Shown piece by piece: positions 55,817 to 64,000 of a stretch of 64,000 bases of DNA. Made by a program: the position numbers and the translations under genes. The stretch lies in NCBI RefSeq assembly GCF_000300195.1, contig NZ_AMQH01000014.1:42250-106249 (forward strand). Direction: 5' to 3'. Source of the stretch: Clostridium tunisiense TJ (lineage in GTDB: Bacteria; Bacillota; Clostridia; Clostridiales; Clostridiaceae). How positions within the stretch are numbered: position 1 is the stretch's first letter; every line of letters begins with the position of its first letter. Under the pieces are notes generated by a model, which made no database searches, was not told where the DNA came from, and worked only from the letters and a program-made list of their open reading frames with translations.

Positions 55817-57367
55817 TCACAGCTTGTACTTGTTTATTTTATTAATTAAAGCAGTGTGAGAAATCCCAAGAGCTTTAGCTGCTGATCTAATACTTTTATG
55901 ACTATTTAGCACTTTCTTAATTTCTATAGCTTCTACCCTTTCCATGGTAACTTTTAAAGGTTCATTTTTATGTACTTCCTGTATTTCTTCACTTGTACTG
56001 CTACCCAGGTCAAATATAAGGTTTTCTATAGTTAAGCTGTCCCCTTCACAAAGTATCATGGCTCTTTCCATAACATTTTGTAATTCCCTGATATTCCCTT
56101 GCCAAGGATATTCTAAAAGTTTATTAATAAATTCCATCTCTGCACCTTTAATATCTTTACTCAGCATAAAGTTTAGTTTCTCAATAAAATGCATAACAAG
56201 TATTGGTATGTCTTCTACTCTATCTCTTAAAGGGGGAATATATAGAGGAATAACATTTAATCTATAATATAAGTCCTCCCTAAAACTTTTGATTTTTATC
56301 ATTTCTTCTAAATTTCTATTAGTTGCCGCAATAACTCTTATATTTATTTTCTCCTCTTTATTTGACCCAACTTTTCTTATTATACCTTCTTGTAGTACTC
56401 TTAAAAGCTTTGCTTGAAGCGGTAAAGATAACTCCCCAATTTCGTCTAGAAAAATACTTCCTTCATGAGCTTGCTTGAATAACCCCTCTTTTCCATTACT
56501 CAAAGCGCCTGTAAAACTTCCCTTCTCATATCCAAAAAGCTCGCTTTCAATTAGATTCTCTGGAAGAGCTGCACAATTTATTGCCACAAAAGGATTATCC
56601 CTTCTGCTACTTAAGTTATGTATAGCTTTTGCAAACAATTCCTTTCCCGTACCACTTTCTCCTCTGATTAGCACAGTGGAATTTATCTTAGCTACAGTTG
56701 TTGCTAGATTTTTCACTTTCTTTATTGCTTTACTATTACCTACAACATCTTTAAACGCGCCTTGCTCCGTAGAAGAAATTACCTTAACCATCTCTATTGC
56801 TTTATTTACGTCTCTAAGTGAACATACTCCTCCTAGAGTATTATCCTCATCGTCTTTTATAGCTGCTCCATTTATCATGTAATGTTTTTTCTTTTGAGCA
56901 TTACTAACCTTTATTTCAATGTTTTTATAACTCTTTCCGTTTATAATTAGTTTTATTATATCCTCATCTTTTAATATTGATTTAATATCATTACCTATAA
57001 TATCTTCCCTTTTACAACTAAAGATTTCCTCACAATATCGATTAAAAATCTCAACTTTTCCATTTTTATTAGCCACAATTATGCCATCATCAACTGAATC
57101 CAATACTGCTAACAACTTTCTTTCATTTTGCTCATAGTATAAAAGCTCTATTTCTTCAACCTTAAGTACTTCCTCTATTGTATAGAACTCATTAATTAAT
57201 TCTTCTTTTTTGCACTTATGAATATCTTCAATTTTTACGCATACCTTTGTTGGAAAAACTTCAACAGAAGTTAAGCTAATATTAGCTTTATATATCTTTT
57301 CTAAAACTTTAAGAGTAACTCCAATCTTATCTTCAGTTATTATTTCAAATCTAATGTACTTTTTCAT
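55817..57367 (-). CDS. Sigma-54-dependent activator with ACT, PAS, AAA+ and Fis-type HTH domains
   Basis: 516 residues. Residues 1-75 ([20 protein letters not shown]) form an ACT-like sensor as in TyrR. A PAS domain (about 80-190: [20 protein letters not shown]) follows. Then comes the AAA+ domain with GESGTGKE Walker A (G236-K242), [14 protein letters not shown] (the sigma-54 contact loop, GSFTGA in place of GAFTGA), and [11 protein letters not shown]alker B (303-313). The C-terminal HTH is [19 protein letters not shown]. It lies between the methionine gamma-lyase gene, which has a sigma-54 promoter, and the ygeWYX group. Likely ligand is an amino acid, from the ACT/TyrR similarity. Confidence 0.9.
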   Translation of the reverse strand: MKKYIRFEIITEDKIGVTLKVLEKIYKANISLTSVEVFPTKVCVKIEDIHKCKKEELINEFYTIEEVLKVEEIELLYYEQNERKLLAVLDSVDDGIIVANKNGKVEIFNRYCEEIFSCKREDIIGNDIKSILKDEDIIKLIINGKSYKNIEIKVSNAQKKKHYMINGAAIKDDEDNTLGGVCSLRDVNKAIEMVKVISSTEQGAFKDVVGNSKAIKKVKNLATTVAKINSTVLIRGESGTGKELFAKAIHNLSSRRDNPFVAINCAALPENLIESELFGYEKGSFTGALSNGKEGLFKQAHEGSIFLDEIGELSLPLQAKLLRVLQEGIIRKVGSNKEEKINIRVIAATNRNLEEMIKIKSFREDLYYRLNVIPLYIPPLRDRVEDIPILVMHFIEKLNFMLSKDIKGAEMEFINKLLEYPWQGNIRELQNVMERAMILCEGDSLTIENLIFDLGSSTSEEIQEVHKNEPLKVTMERVEAIEIKKVLNSHKSIRSAAKALGISHTALINKINKYKL

Positions 57368-57608
57368 ATCTCACCTATATTCCAATAGTTAATTTCCTCT
57401 TTTAAAAATTACATAGTACTTTTATAGAATTATACAAGTTTTAATCCCTCACCTTAATTATAGATTATTTGAACTATTTTAAATAGTGTTATTCTTTAAG
57501 TTCAGCTTTTCTTTATATATTAATTTTTAGTCACTACGCTCAAATTTACCCTAAGATCAAATTAACTGCTCAATTTAGAATTAAATAAACTATCTTATAG
57601 TTATAAAT

Positions 57609-57640
57609 AAAGGTACTTCACTATTAGATGAAGTACCTTT
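57609..57640 (-). terminator. Terminator of ygeW
   Basis: AAAGGTACTTCA (57609-57620) pairs perfectly with TGAAGTACCTTT (57629-57640); TATTTAT follows on the minus strand. It separates the ygeWYX group from the activator gene. Confidence 0.85.
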
Positions 57641-57655
57641 GCTTTTATATAAATA

Positions 57656-58639
57656 TTACTTTCCGCCCATAGTTAGTAGCATTACTGCCTTTGCTGTATG
57701 CAATCTATTTTCAGCCTCATCATAAACAACTGAGTGAGATCCATCTATAACGGAATCCTCTACCTCGTTTCCTCTATCTGCTGGTAATGCATGCATATAG
57801 ATTGAATTTCCTTTTGTCAATGCCATGATTTCCTCTGTGCATTTCCAGCTCCTATAAGATTCTAACAAATCGTCAACTACTGCAGTACTTTGATTAGTAA
57901 CCCAACTTCCCCAGTTTTTAGGAATTACTACATCTGCATCTTTGTAAGCTTCTTCCATATTATGAGTTATTGTTAATGTTCCGCCATGTTTTTCAGCATT
58001 TTCCCTTGCTTGTTCAATTGCCCATTCTGGTAAATCATAGCCCTCTGGGTAAGCAAGCCAAACATCCATTCCATACCTTGGGAATAATAATACTTGAGTT
58101 AAGGGAACAGAAATTGGTTTTTTATGGCTAGTAGCATAAGCCCATATTATAGAAACTTTTTTACGTCTTACATCTCCCAACTTTTCTTTCATTGTCATTA
58201 AATCTGCTAGACCTTGCATAGGGTGATATAAATCGCATTGAAGATTCATAATTGGCACTGATGAATTGGCAGCCATTTCTCTTAAATACTTATTTCCCAC
58301 GCCCCAAAAACAGTTTCTACAAGCTATTGCATGGCCCATTCTTGATAAAATTACTGCAGTATCTTTTGCACTTTCTCCATGAGATATTTGCATTGTACTA
58401 GTATCTAAATAGTTAGCATGTCCTCCTAATTGCGAAAAACCAGCTTCCATGGAATTTCTAGTTCTTGTTGATTGTTCAAAGAACATTAAAAACATTGACT
58501 GACCTTGCAAATAATTTGTTTGCTCCCCGGTAGCAAATTTTCTCTTTAAATCAAATGATACATCAAGTATTGTATCAATCTCTTCTTTAGTCCATTCTTG
58601 TAGTGTAATTAAATGTTTACCTCTGAATACGCTTTGCAT
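57656..58639 (-). CDS. ygeW: Knotted carbamoyltransferase YgeW
   Basis: 327 residues from ATG 58639, six nt after GGGGGAG; a TTG 27 nt upstream is less likely. EQSTRTRNSMEAGFSQLGG binds carbamoyl phosphate, DLYHPMQGLADLMTM is the HPxQ motif, and MHALPADRGNEVEDSVIDG is near the C-terminus. These fit the YgeW branch of carbamoyltransferases rather than OTC or ATC. The true carbamoyl acceptor is not firmly established. It follows ygeY by about 160 bp on the same strand and belongs to the ygeX-ygeY-ygeW catabolic set. Confidence 0.9.
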   Translation of the reverse strand: MQSVFRGKHLITLQEWTKEEIDTILDVSFDLKRKFATGEQTNYLQGQSMFLMFFEQSTRTRNSMEAGFSQLGGHANYLDTSTMQISHGESAKDTAVILSRMGHAIACRNCFWGVGNKYLREMAANSSVPIMNLQCDLYHPMQGLADLMTMKEKLGDVRRKKVSIIWAYATSHKKPISVPLTQVLLFPRYGMDVWLAYPEGYDLPEWAIEQARENAEKHGGTLTITHNMEEAYKDADVVIPKNWGSWVTNQSTAVVDDLLESYRSWKCTEEIMALTKGNSIYMHALPADRGNEVEDSVIDGSHSVVYDEAENRLHTAKAVMLLTMGGK

Positions 58640-58802
58640 TAATAACTCCCCCAACTTCTTATTCAAAATTTAGTTACCTAGAATATCTATATATATTTAT
58701 TGTTATCTAATTCCAAAAGGCAGCCTTTAAAACCTTACCTAGACTATTATTAAATAATCTAACTCATTATAGTCAAAGGCTTTAAAATCAATATTTTCTC
58801 AA

Positions 58803-60014
58803 TTACTTTTTATAGTTTTCAACATACATAAATGGAATTACTGCATACATAGCAGCACATTGTACTAATTCTCCTTTAAAGGTCTTCTCATTTGGTGCAT
58901 GAGCTTCATCCTCATGACCTGGTCCAAAGCCTATACATGGTATTCCATAACGCCCCATTATAGAAACTCCATTTGTGGAAAATGTCCATTTATCTACTAA
59001 TGGTTTCTTATCAAATAATTCTTCATAACACTGAACTGCATTTTTACAGATTTCATGGTCCTCTGGAATTACCCAAGTAGGGAAATAACTTTCAGTTGGA
59101 TAAACTAATCCTGTATAAGCTGGTCTTTCATAAGTATACATCTCAACTTTAGCTTTAGCTGCCTTCACTGCAGGCAGTCTTCTTATTTGCTCTAATGCAT
59201 AGTCAAAGGTTTCCCCATCAGTAAGTCTTCTGTCTATAGAAATGGTACAACTATCAGCTACTGCACATCTAGAAGGAGAAGTAAAAAATATTTCTGAAAC
59301 AGTTAATGAACCTTTCCCTAAGAACTTATTGTCCATTAGATTCTCATGAAGTGCCTTTAATTCATTAAGTATTGGCGCCATTTTAAATATAGCATTATCT
59401 CCTCTTTCAGGTGCTGAACCATGACAACTTAATCCATTAGTTGTTACCTTAATCTCCATTCTTCCTCTATGTCCCCTATAAATGTTGCAGGAAGTTGGTT
59501 CAGTGATTACGACAAATTCAGGTTTGATTTTATCTTCATTAATTATATATTGCCAACAAAGCCCATCACAATCTTCTTCCTGCACTGTGCCTGTAACAAT
59601 TAAAGTGTAATCATTCTCAAGATTTAATTCCTTAATTATTTTTCCTGCATATACCATGGAAGCCATACCACCCTCTTGATCACTTCCACCTCTTCCTAAA
59701 ATTATATTTTCATCCTCATAGCCCTCATAAGGATTGTATTTCCATAAATTTATATCACCTATTCCTACGGTGTCTATGTGGGCATCCATAGCAATAACAT
59801 GTTTACCATGCCCTATAAATCCAAGCACATTACCCATTGCATCAATCTCTACTCTGTCAAATCCTACCTTTTCCATCTCTTCTTTTATTCGCAGAACTAC
59901 TGTTTTTTCATTACAACTTTCACTTGGAATCCTAATCATATCCCTTAAAAACTTAGACATGTCCTCCTTATAATTATTTGCCCTTTCCAAAACTTTTTGA
60001 AAATCAACTTTCAT
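58803..60014 (-). CDS. ygeY: YgeY family M20 hydrolase
   Basis: 403 residues. [15 protein letters not shown] gives the first His-Asp metal ligands, [16 protein letters not shown] the bridging Asp, [12 protein letters not shown] the catalytic Glu pair, and [14 protein letters not shown] the last His. This set is characteristic of YgeY-type dipeptidase-like hydrolases linked to selenium-dependent purine metabolism. Start 60014 after GTAAGGAGAGGTAGAA. Its leader (60081-60180) carries the same structured element found before the NhaC antiporter. Exact substrate unknown. Confidence 0.9.
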   Translation of the reverse strand: MKVDFQKVLERANNYKEDMSKFLRDMIRIPSESCNEKTVVLRIKEEMEKVGFDRVEIDAMGNVLGFIGHGKHVIAMDAHIDTVGIGDINLWKYNPYEGYEDENIILGRGGSDQEGGMASMVYAGKIIKELNLENDYTLIVTGTVQEEDCDGLCWQYIINEDKIKPEFVVITEPTSCNIYRGHRGRMEIKVTTNGLSCHGSAPERGDNAIFKMAPILNELKALHENLMDNKFLGKGSLTVSEIFFTSPSRCAVADSCTISIDRRLTDGETFDYALEQIRRLPAVKAAKAKVEMYTYERPAYTGLVYPTESYFPTWVIPEDHEICKNAVQCYEELFDKKPLVDKWTFSTNGVSIMGRYGIPCIGFGPGHEDEAHAPNEKTFKGELVQCAAMYAVIPFMYVENYKK

Positions 60015-60080
60015 TTCTACCTCTCCTTACAAACATTTATATTTAAGTAGTTTTATAAAATTTAATTTAACACTTTTTTA

Positions 60081-60180
60081 TTAAGCAATGATCAAGTTTA
60101 TTTTGTAGAGCGGCTTTGGAAGAAGATTTCACTCCCACCTGATGAGAATAGGAGAATTATCCTTCAAAAACTTCGTTAAA
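60081..60180 (-). ncRNA. Structured leader element, copy 2 (between ygeX and ygeY)
   Basis: Ungapped alignment with 41489-41587 (about 80%). The main helix is kept: GTTTTTGAAG pairs with CTTCcAAAGC, where one C-G pair of copy 1 is a T-G pair here. The block TCAGGTGGGAG and the sequence CTCTACAAAAT are shared. It ends about 65 nt before the ygeY start codon, so it could attenuate transcription between ygeX and ygeY or drive separate control of ygeY. Confidence 0.65.
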
Positions 60181-60254
60181 ATTTCCTTATTATTATTTCT
60201 ATTAGATATAATAACTAATGCCTTAATATATAATTTCTATTTTTAGTACATTAA

Positions 60255-61484
60255 TTAGCCCTCAATAAAAGAAAATGCCCCATCCCATACTATTCTTCTA
60301 TAATTTATAGGGTCTGTATCTCCCTCTGTACTAAATATTAGTATCACAGATTCATTATTTAAGTTTAAGGATTGCTTCAAATGTACATAATCAGTATTTG
60401 TCATAATCATTGAAAGAAGACCTATTCCTATGCCCGCTGACTCACCAGCTATTATTCTTTCATCCTCTCTTAAGGGATTGCCTAGTATCCGCATTCCATT
60501 TGCAGTAATATAATCAGGACATTTAAAGAAACCATAGGCAAAATCCCTTATTATTTCCCATCCTGCTTTTACGGGCTCACCGCAAGCAAGTCCAGCCATA
60601 ATACTTTCTAAATTTCCGGAAACGTTATGTGGTATCTCATCATTTATCTCAGCAGATTTAAAATAACAAGCTGCATTAGTAGGCTCCATAATAATTGTGA
60701 TTGGCATTTTACCATTATAATAATTTGCTATGGCACCAATAACCCCACCAGCCATGGCTCCAACCCCAGCTTGAACAAAAATATGAGTTGGTATTTGAAC
60801 ACCTAAATCTTGAAGTTGCTCTATTGCTTCTATTCCCATGGTTGAATATCCTTGAATTATTGATTTTGGAACTTCCTCATATCCTTCCCATGAGGTATCT
60901 TGAACAATATACCAACTGTTTTTATTTGCTATTTTATTTACATATCTTACAGTCTCATCATAATTTAAATCAGTTACTATTACCTGAGCTCCCAAGGCTT
61001 CTATACTTTTAACTCTACTTTCAGCAGTTCCCTTAGGCATGTATATAATAGCTTTCAATCCTAGCTGTTTAGCTGTCCAAGCTACACCCCTACCATGATT
61101 TCCATCTGAACAAGTGGCTACGGTTATTTCTTGTATTTTCTCTCTTATTTCTTCAGTTTTTAAAAAGTCAAAGTTTATCTTGTCCACTTCAATTCCTAGT
61201 AAGTCACAAATTAATTTGGAAATTGCATAGGTGGCACCTAAAATCTTAAAGGAGTTTATACTTCCTCTTTTTGATTCATTCTTAATAAATATTGATTTTA
61301 CTCCTAGGTATTCAGATAAATTTGTAAGATGTACTAGAGGAGTAGCTTTACATTGTGGAATCGAATCATGTATATTTCTTACCTTTTTTAGTTCTTCTCC
61401 TGATAAAAACTTTGGACATTTATCTATTCTAGGTTTGTATCTTTTGTTTTGAATAAATTGAACCATATTTATAACTTCTGACAT
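60255..61484 (-). CDS. dpaL: Diaminopropionate ammonia-lyase (YgeX)
   Basis: 409 residues. PLP fold-type II: the Schiff-base Lys lies in SINSFKILGATYA, ATCSDGNHGRGVAWTAKQL is the Ser/Asn loop, and FVQAGVGAMAGGVIGAI is the phosphate-binding glycine loop. PNPLRED-like GNPLREDERIIAGESAGIGI supports DpaL over threonine dehydratase. Reaction: 2,3-diaminopropionate to pyruvate and two ammonia. ATG 61484 lies eight nt after GGAG. First gene of the ygeX-ygeY-ygeW set, and divergent from another PLP enzyme at 61766. Confidence 0.92.
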   Translation of the reverse strand: MSEVINMVQFIQNKRYKPRIDKCPKFLSGEELKKVRNIHDSIPQCKATPLVHLTNLSEYLGVKSIFIKNESKRGSINSFKILGATYAISKLICDLLGIEVDKINFDFLKTEEIREKIQEITVATCSDGNHGRGVAWTAKQLGLKAIIYMPKGTAESRVKSIEALGAQVIVTDLNYDETVRYVNKIANKNSWYIVQDTSWEGYEEVPKSIIQGYSTMGIEAIEQLQDLGVQIPTHIFVQAGVGAMAGGVIGAIANYYNGKMPITIIMEPTNAACYFKSAEINDEIPHNVSGNLESIMAGLACGEPVKAGWEIIRDFAYGFFKCPDYITANGMRILGNPLREDERIIAGESAGIGIGLLSMIMTNTDYVHLKQSLNLNNESVILIFSTEGDTDPINYRRIVWDGAFSFIEG

Positions 61485-61765
61485 TTGCTCATCTCCATCT
61501 TTTTATGGGAATTATTAGTAAATACATATGCAGACTTTAATAATTTATTCATAAAACAAGCTTATATTTTCTTACATTAAATTTAAATCTCAAACTAATA
61601 TATTTATAGTTAAAACATATATATATTTGCTACTACTTATGTTAAGTAATTAAACTTCCAATATTATTTCATTGACCTTCAAGAGAAATGTCATAATATA
61701 AGAAATTCATCATATTAATTTACAGTAACAAAACAATTTTATGTATATAAATGGAGGTAACTTTA

Positions 61766-63154
61766 ATGCAAAAATTAATATGGGGACCAACTTTTAATGA
61801 GATGTTAAATCCTGAAACAATAAAACCTGATATCAGAGAAAAAGCCCTTAAGGCACTAGACGAGGATCCTTTGGATCCAATTAATTTATTTAATATTAAC
61901 TTTACAGACCATAAAGGAAATTTAAGTTATTTTCTTGTACCAAAAGAAGTTACCGGTGTAAAAGCGAATATAATTTGTTTATTAGGTATGAATTTTCCTA
62001 CTGGAAGCCATAAGGTTGGTGCTACTTATTCTGTTACCATGGAAAAACAATTAAGCGGTGAAATAGTTCCTGGTGAGCATACAATTGTATATCCTTCTAC
62101 TGGTAACTATGGTATAGGTGGTTCATGGACAGGTCCTCGTATGGGATATGATACTAAAGTTATTTTACCAGAGTTAATGAGTCAAGAAAGATTTGATAAA
62201 ATTGAATACTATGGTGCAAGTTATATTAAAACTCCTGGATGTGAAAGTTCTGTTAAAGAAATATATGACAAGTGCTGGGAACTAAAAAGAGCTAGTAAAA
62301 CTAATTATATATTAAATCAATTTGAAAGTTTTGGAAATTATCTCTTCCATTATTATGTAACTGGAAATACTATTAGTAAAATATCTGAAGAACTAAAGAA
62401 TAAAGGTGTTGGAAATGGAAGAGCAGCAGCCGTAGTCTCATCCATGGGTTCTTCGGGAACAATTGCATCTGGTGATAGAGTGAAGCAGCTATTTCCTGAG
62501 GTAAAAATAGTTGGCCTTGAACCAATTCAATGTCCAACCTTATATAATAATGGTTATGGTGATCATGATATTCAAGGTATAGGTGACAAACATGTAACTT
62601 GGATTCACAATGTTATGAATATGGATGCTATGATGTGTATTGATGATATGGATTGTAAAAAGGCTCTTCAAGTATTCACTGATAAGGTAGGTAAAGATTA
62701 CTTACTAGAGGAAATTGGGCTAAGTTCTGATGTTGTTGAAAAACTTTCAAGGATTTTTGGCATATCAGGCATCTGCAATGTATTAGGTGCCATAAAAACC
62801 GCTAAGTACTATGAGTTAACTGAAAAAGATAATATCTTTACTATGGCTACTGATAACTTTGATAGATATTATTCTGTTATGGACCAAATCACTGAAACCT
62901 TTGGACCTTTAACAACTACAGAAGCTGCTGTAAGATTTAATTCTATTTTAAAAGGAGTTAAACTAGATTATATAGAAGAAGGAACTATGTTAAATAAAAA
63001 GAGATGGCATAATTTGAAGTACTATACTTGGGTTGAACAACAAGGCAAAACTGTTGAAGAATTAAATGCTCAAAAAAGTCAAGACTACTGGATTGAAAAA
63101 CAACAACAAATTAATAAAATTGATGCTAGTTTAAAAGATGCAAGGGGATTTTAA
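61766..63154 (+). CDS. PLP-dependent fold-type II enzyme (cysteine synthase-like)
   Basis: 462 residues from ATG 61766, after GGAGGTAACTTTA. FPTGSHKVGATYSV carries the PLP Lys (K83). YPSTGNYGIGGSWTG is the Asn loop and SSMGSSGTIASGDR the Gly-rich phosphate loop. It is longer than O-acetylserine sulfhydrylase and has a C-terminal addition (MLNKKRWHNLKYYTWVEQQG). Probably a lyase or synthase for a beta-substituted amino acid, working with DpaL, from which it diverges. Exact reaction unknown. Confidence 0.8.
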   Translation: MQKLIWGPTFNEMLNPETIKPDIREKALKALDEDPLDPINLFNINFTDHKGNLSYFLVPKEVTGVKANIICLLGMNFPTGSHKVGATYSVTMEKQLSGEIVPGEHTIVYPSTGNYGIGGSWTGPRMGYDTKVILPELMSQERFDKIEYYGASYIKTPGCESSVKEIYDKCWELKRASKTNYILNQFESFGNYLFHYYVTGNTISKISEELKNKGVGNGRAAAVVSSMGSSGTIASGDRVKQLFPEVKIVGLEPIQCPTLYNNGYGDHDIQGIGDKHVTWIHNVMNMDAMMCIDDMDCKKALQVFTDKVGKDYLLEEIGLSSDVVEKLSRIFGISGICNVLGAIKTAKYYELTEKDNIFTMATDNFDRYYSVMDQITETFGPLTTTEAAVRFNSILKGVKLDYIEEGTMLNKKRWHNLKYYTWVEQQGKTVEELNAQKSQDYWIEKQQQINKIDASLKDARGF

Positions 63155-63352
63155 TGGTAATTGTTGTTTGCAATTTATTATGTTAAGTCTATAAGTTTGT
63201 AAATTAACATATTCATATAAAACAATTTTAAGCCTCTTTATATGAATGTCTAGTTAAGCTTTAGCAATTATTATAAAATCTAGGGCGAAATCTTCCTAGT
63301 ATAAAGCCTTACCTAAGCTACAGTTAATTTTAGATTTGCTTTATTATAAAAA

Positions 63353-63397
63353 AATAAGAACAAAGTAGTTAGTTACTATTTGTTCTTATTTTTTTGT
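63353..63397. terminator. Bidirectional terminator between the PLP gene and the rRNA operon
   Basis: AATAAGAACAAAgTAG (63353-63368) pairs with CTATTTGTTCTTATT (63376-63390), with T-runs on both strands. Confidence 0.85.
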
Positions 63398-63452
63398 TAA
63401 TAAAAAATAAAACACCAAGCAAAGCTCGATGTTTTTCATCTTTTGTATTAAT

Positions 63453-63570
63453 ACCTGGCGACCTCCTACCCTCCCACAAAGTCTCCCTTGCAGTACTATC
63501 GGCCTCCTGTTGCTTAACCTTCGTGTTCGGTATGGGAACGGGTGTACCCAACAGAAGCATCATCACCAGA
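63453..63570 (-). rRNA. rrf: 5S ribosomal RNA
   Basis: On the minus strand the sequence runs from TCTGGTGATGATGCTTCTG through CCGTTCCCATACCGAACACG to GTAGGAGGTCGCCAGG, the standard 5S order with complementary ends (CTGGTG with CGCCAG). Length is about 118 nt. It is the last gene of the operon, followed by the terminator at 63353-63397. Confidence 0.95.
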
Positions 63571-63600
63571 TTAAATTTTCATATAATCTTCGCATTACAT

Positions 63601-63678
63601 CGTCAGTTTCAGTCACTGTGGTGCTCATTTACGTCTATGTAAACTCTGCTCCTCATTCCTTCACTTCCTTGTTCTGCT
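63601..63678. repeat. Direct repeat, copy 1, in the 23S-5S spacer
   Basis: 78 nt starting CGTCAGTTTCAGTCACTG and ending CTTCCTTGTTCTGCT. It differs from copy 2 at about 4 positions. The copies start 163 bp apart. Confidence 0.9.
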
Positions 63679-63763
63679 TGATTCTATTAAAATTTAAGAA
63701 CAATTATATTGTTCTTTCAAAATTGCACAGTGATTCAAATTTAATATTAACTACACATTACTA

Positions 63764-63841
63764 CGTCAGTTTCAGTCACTGCAGTGCTCATTTACGCCTA
63801 TGTAAACTCTGCTCCTCACTCCTTCACTTCCTTGTTCTGCT
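63764..63841. repeat. Direct repeat, copy 2, in the 23S-5S spacer
   Basis: Matches 63601-63678 at about 74 of 78 positions; differences are GTGGTG/GCAGTG, ACGTCT/ACGCCT and CATTCC/CACTCC. Confidence 0.9.
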
Positions 63842-63870
63842 CGCTACTATTAAATTTGAGAATTTATCAA

Positions 63871-64000
63871 TTAGGTCAAGCCCTCGACTTATTAGTATTA
63901 GTCAGCTAAACATGTTACCATGCTTACACCCCTAACCTATCAACCTGATGTTCTTTCAGGAGTCTTACTGGCTTACGCCATGGGAAATCTCATCTTAGGG
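63871..64000 (-). rRNA. rrl: 23S ribosomal RNA, 3' end (partial)
   Basis: On the minus strand the segment ends ...GTCGAGGGCTTGACCTAA, the usual 23S 3' terminus. Upstream of it is CCTGAAAGAACATCAGGTTG, then AGGGGTGTAAGCATGG and ACTAATACTAATAAGTCG, all conserved in Firmicute 23S. The rest lies beyond the right edge. Confidence 0.95.

Larger units (their letters stand above)
63571..63870 (-). other. 23S-5S internal transcribed spacer
   Basis: About 300 nt, with no tRNA gene. It contains two copies of a 78-nt block (63601-63678 and 63764-63841) and an inverted ATTATATTG/CAATATAAT-like AT-rich stretch between them. Confidence 0.8.

Noticed and set aside
60140..60147. CTGATGAG on the plus strand, like a hammerhead ribozyme core
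   Set aside because: The related copy at 41545-41552 reads CTGAAGAG, which would destroy a hammerhead core. Both copies also sit sense to minus-strand genes.
63369..63935. Open frames of 65-168 codons on both strands near the right edge
   Set aside because: They lie over 5S, the spacer and 23S rRNA; the rRNA sequence explains them.
1..64000. CRISPR arrays, tRNA genes, intact insertion sequences or prophage modules
   Set aside because: None was seen on reading; no regularly spaced repeats, transposase motifs or cloverleaf-like genes stood out. A tRNAscan/ISfinder search would settle it.

Overview
The window is AT-rich DNA with strong GGAGG-type ribosome binding sites, many intrinsic terminators, rubrerythrin, oligoendopeptidase F, Fe-S aldo/keto reductase, nitroreductases and amino-acid/purine fermentation genes. 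Together these point to an anaerobic Firmicute of the Clostridium type. It looks chromosomal: an rRNA operon enters at the right edge, on the minus strand.

Layout. (1) 1-6.7 kb: a MATE pump cut by the left edge, an M20 hydrolase with a YfcC-family transporter and a LysR regulator, and a membrane-anchored endonuclease/exonuclease/phosphatase-fold protein. (2) 6.8-23.5 kb: an accessory island. It holds decayed genes (nitroreductase, peroxiredoxin, a TadC/GspF-like membrane protein, an unidentified remnant, an XRE regulator), a solitary HEPN protein, a two-domain protein with a UDG-like C-terminus, a two-gene operon with a large unusual GTPase, and a type I restriction-modification operon. That operon runs hsdM-hsdS-hsdR-PC4-HTH-nuclease/RAMA, and its hsdM is interrupted by one in-frame stop. 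(3) 23.7-55.5 kb: mostly housekeeping and stress genes: rlmD, a TSUP exporter, GDPD with an MFS carrier, pepF, a GH25 lysozyme with a strange acidic tail, an NhaC antiporter, an SsnA-like deaminase, rubrerythrin with an ArsR regulator, a second MATE pump, a NatAB-like ABC exporter, Mpg and methionine gamma-lyase. (4) 55.5-63.2 kb: a sigma-54 activator followed by ygeW, ygeY, ygeX (dpaL) and a PLP fold-type II enzyme, an amino-acid/purine-nitrogen catabolism cluster. (5) 63.3-64 kb: a bidirectional terminator, 5S rRNA, a spacer with a 78-bp repeated block, and the 3' end of 23S rRNA.

Main signals beyond plain annotation. Two ungapped, about 80% identical, roughly 100-nt structured leaders precede the NhaC antiporter and ygeY, and look like copies of one cis-regulatory RNA. 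The methionine gamma-lyase gene has a well-matched -24/-12 promoter next to a sigma-54 activator gene. The GTPase operon has operator-like inverted sites on both sides of its promoter, and the GTPase carries an integrase-arm-like N-terminus. The MATE gene at the left edge has a leader containing a palindrome and a terminator hairpin before its start codon. Functions below come from reading motifs by eye; no database search was possible.
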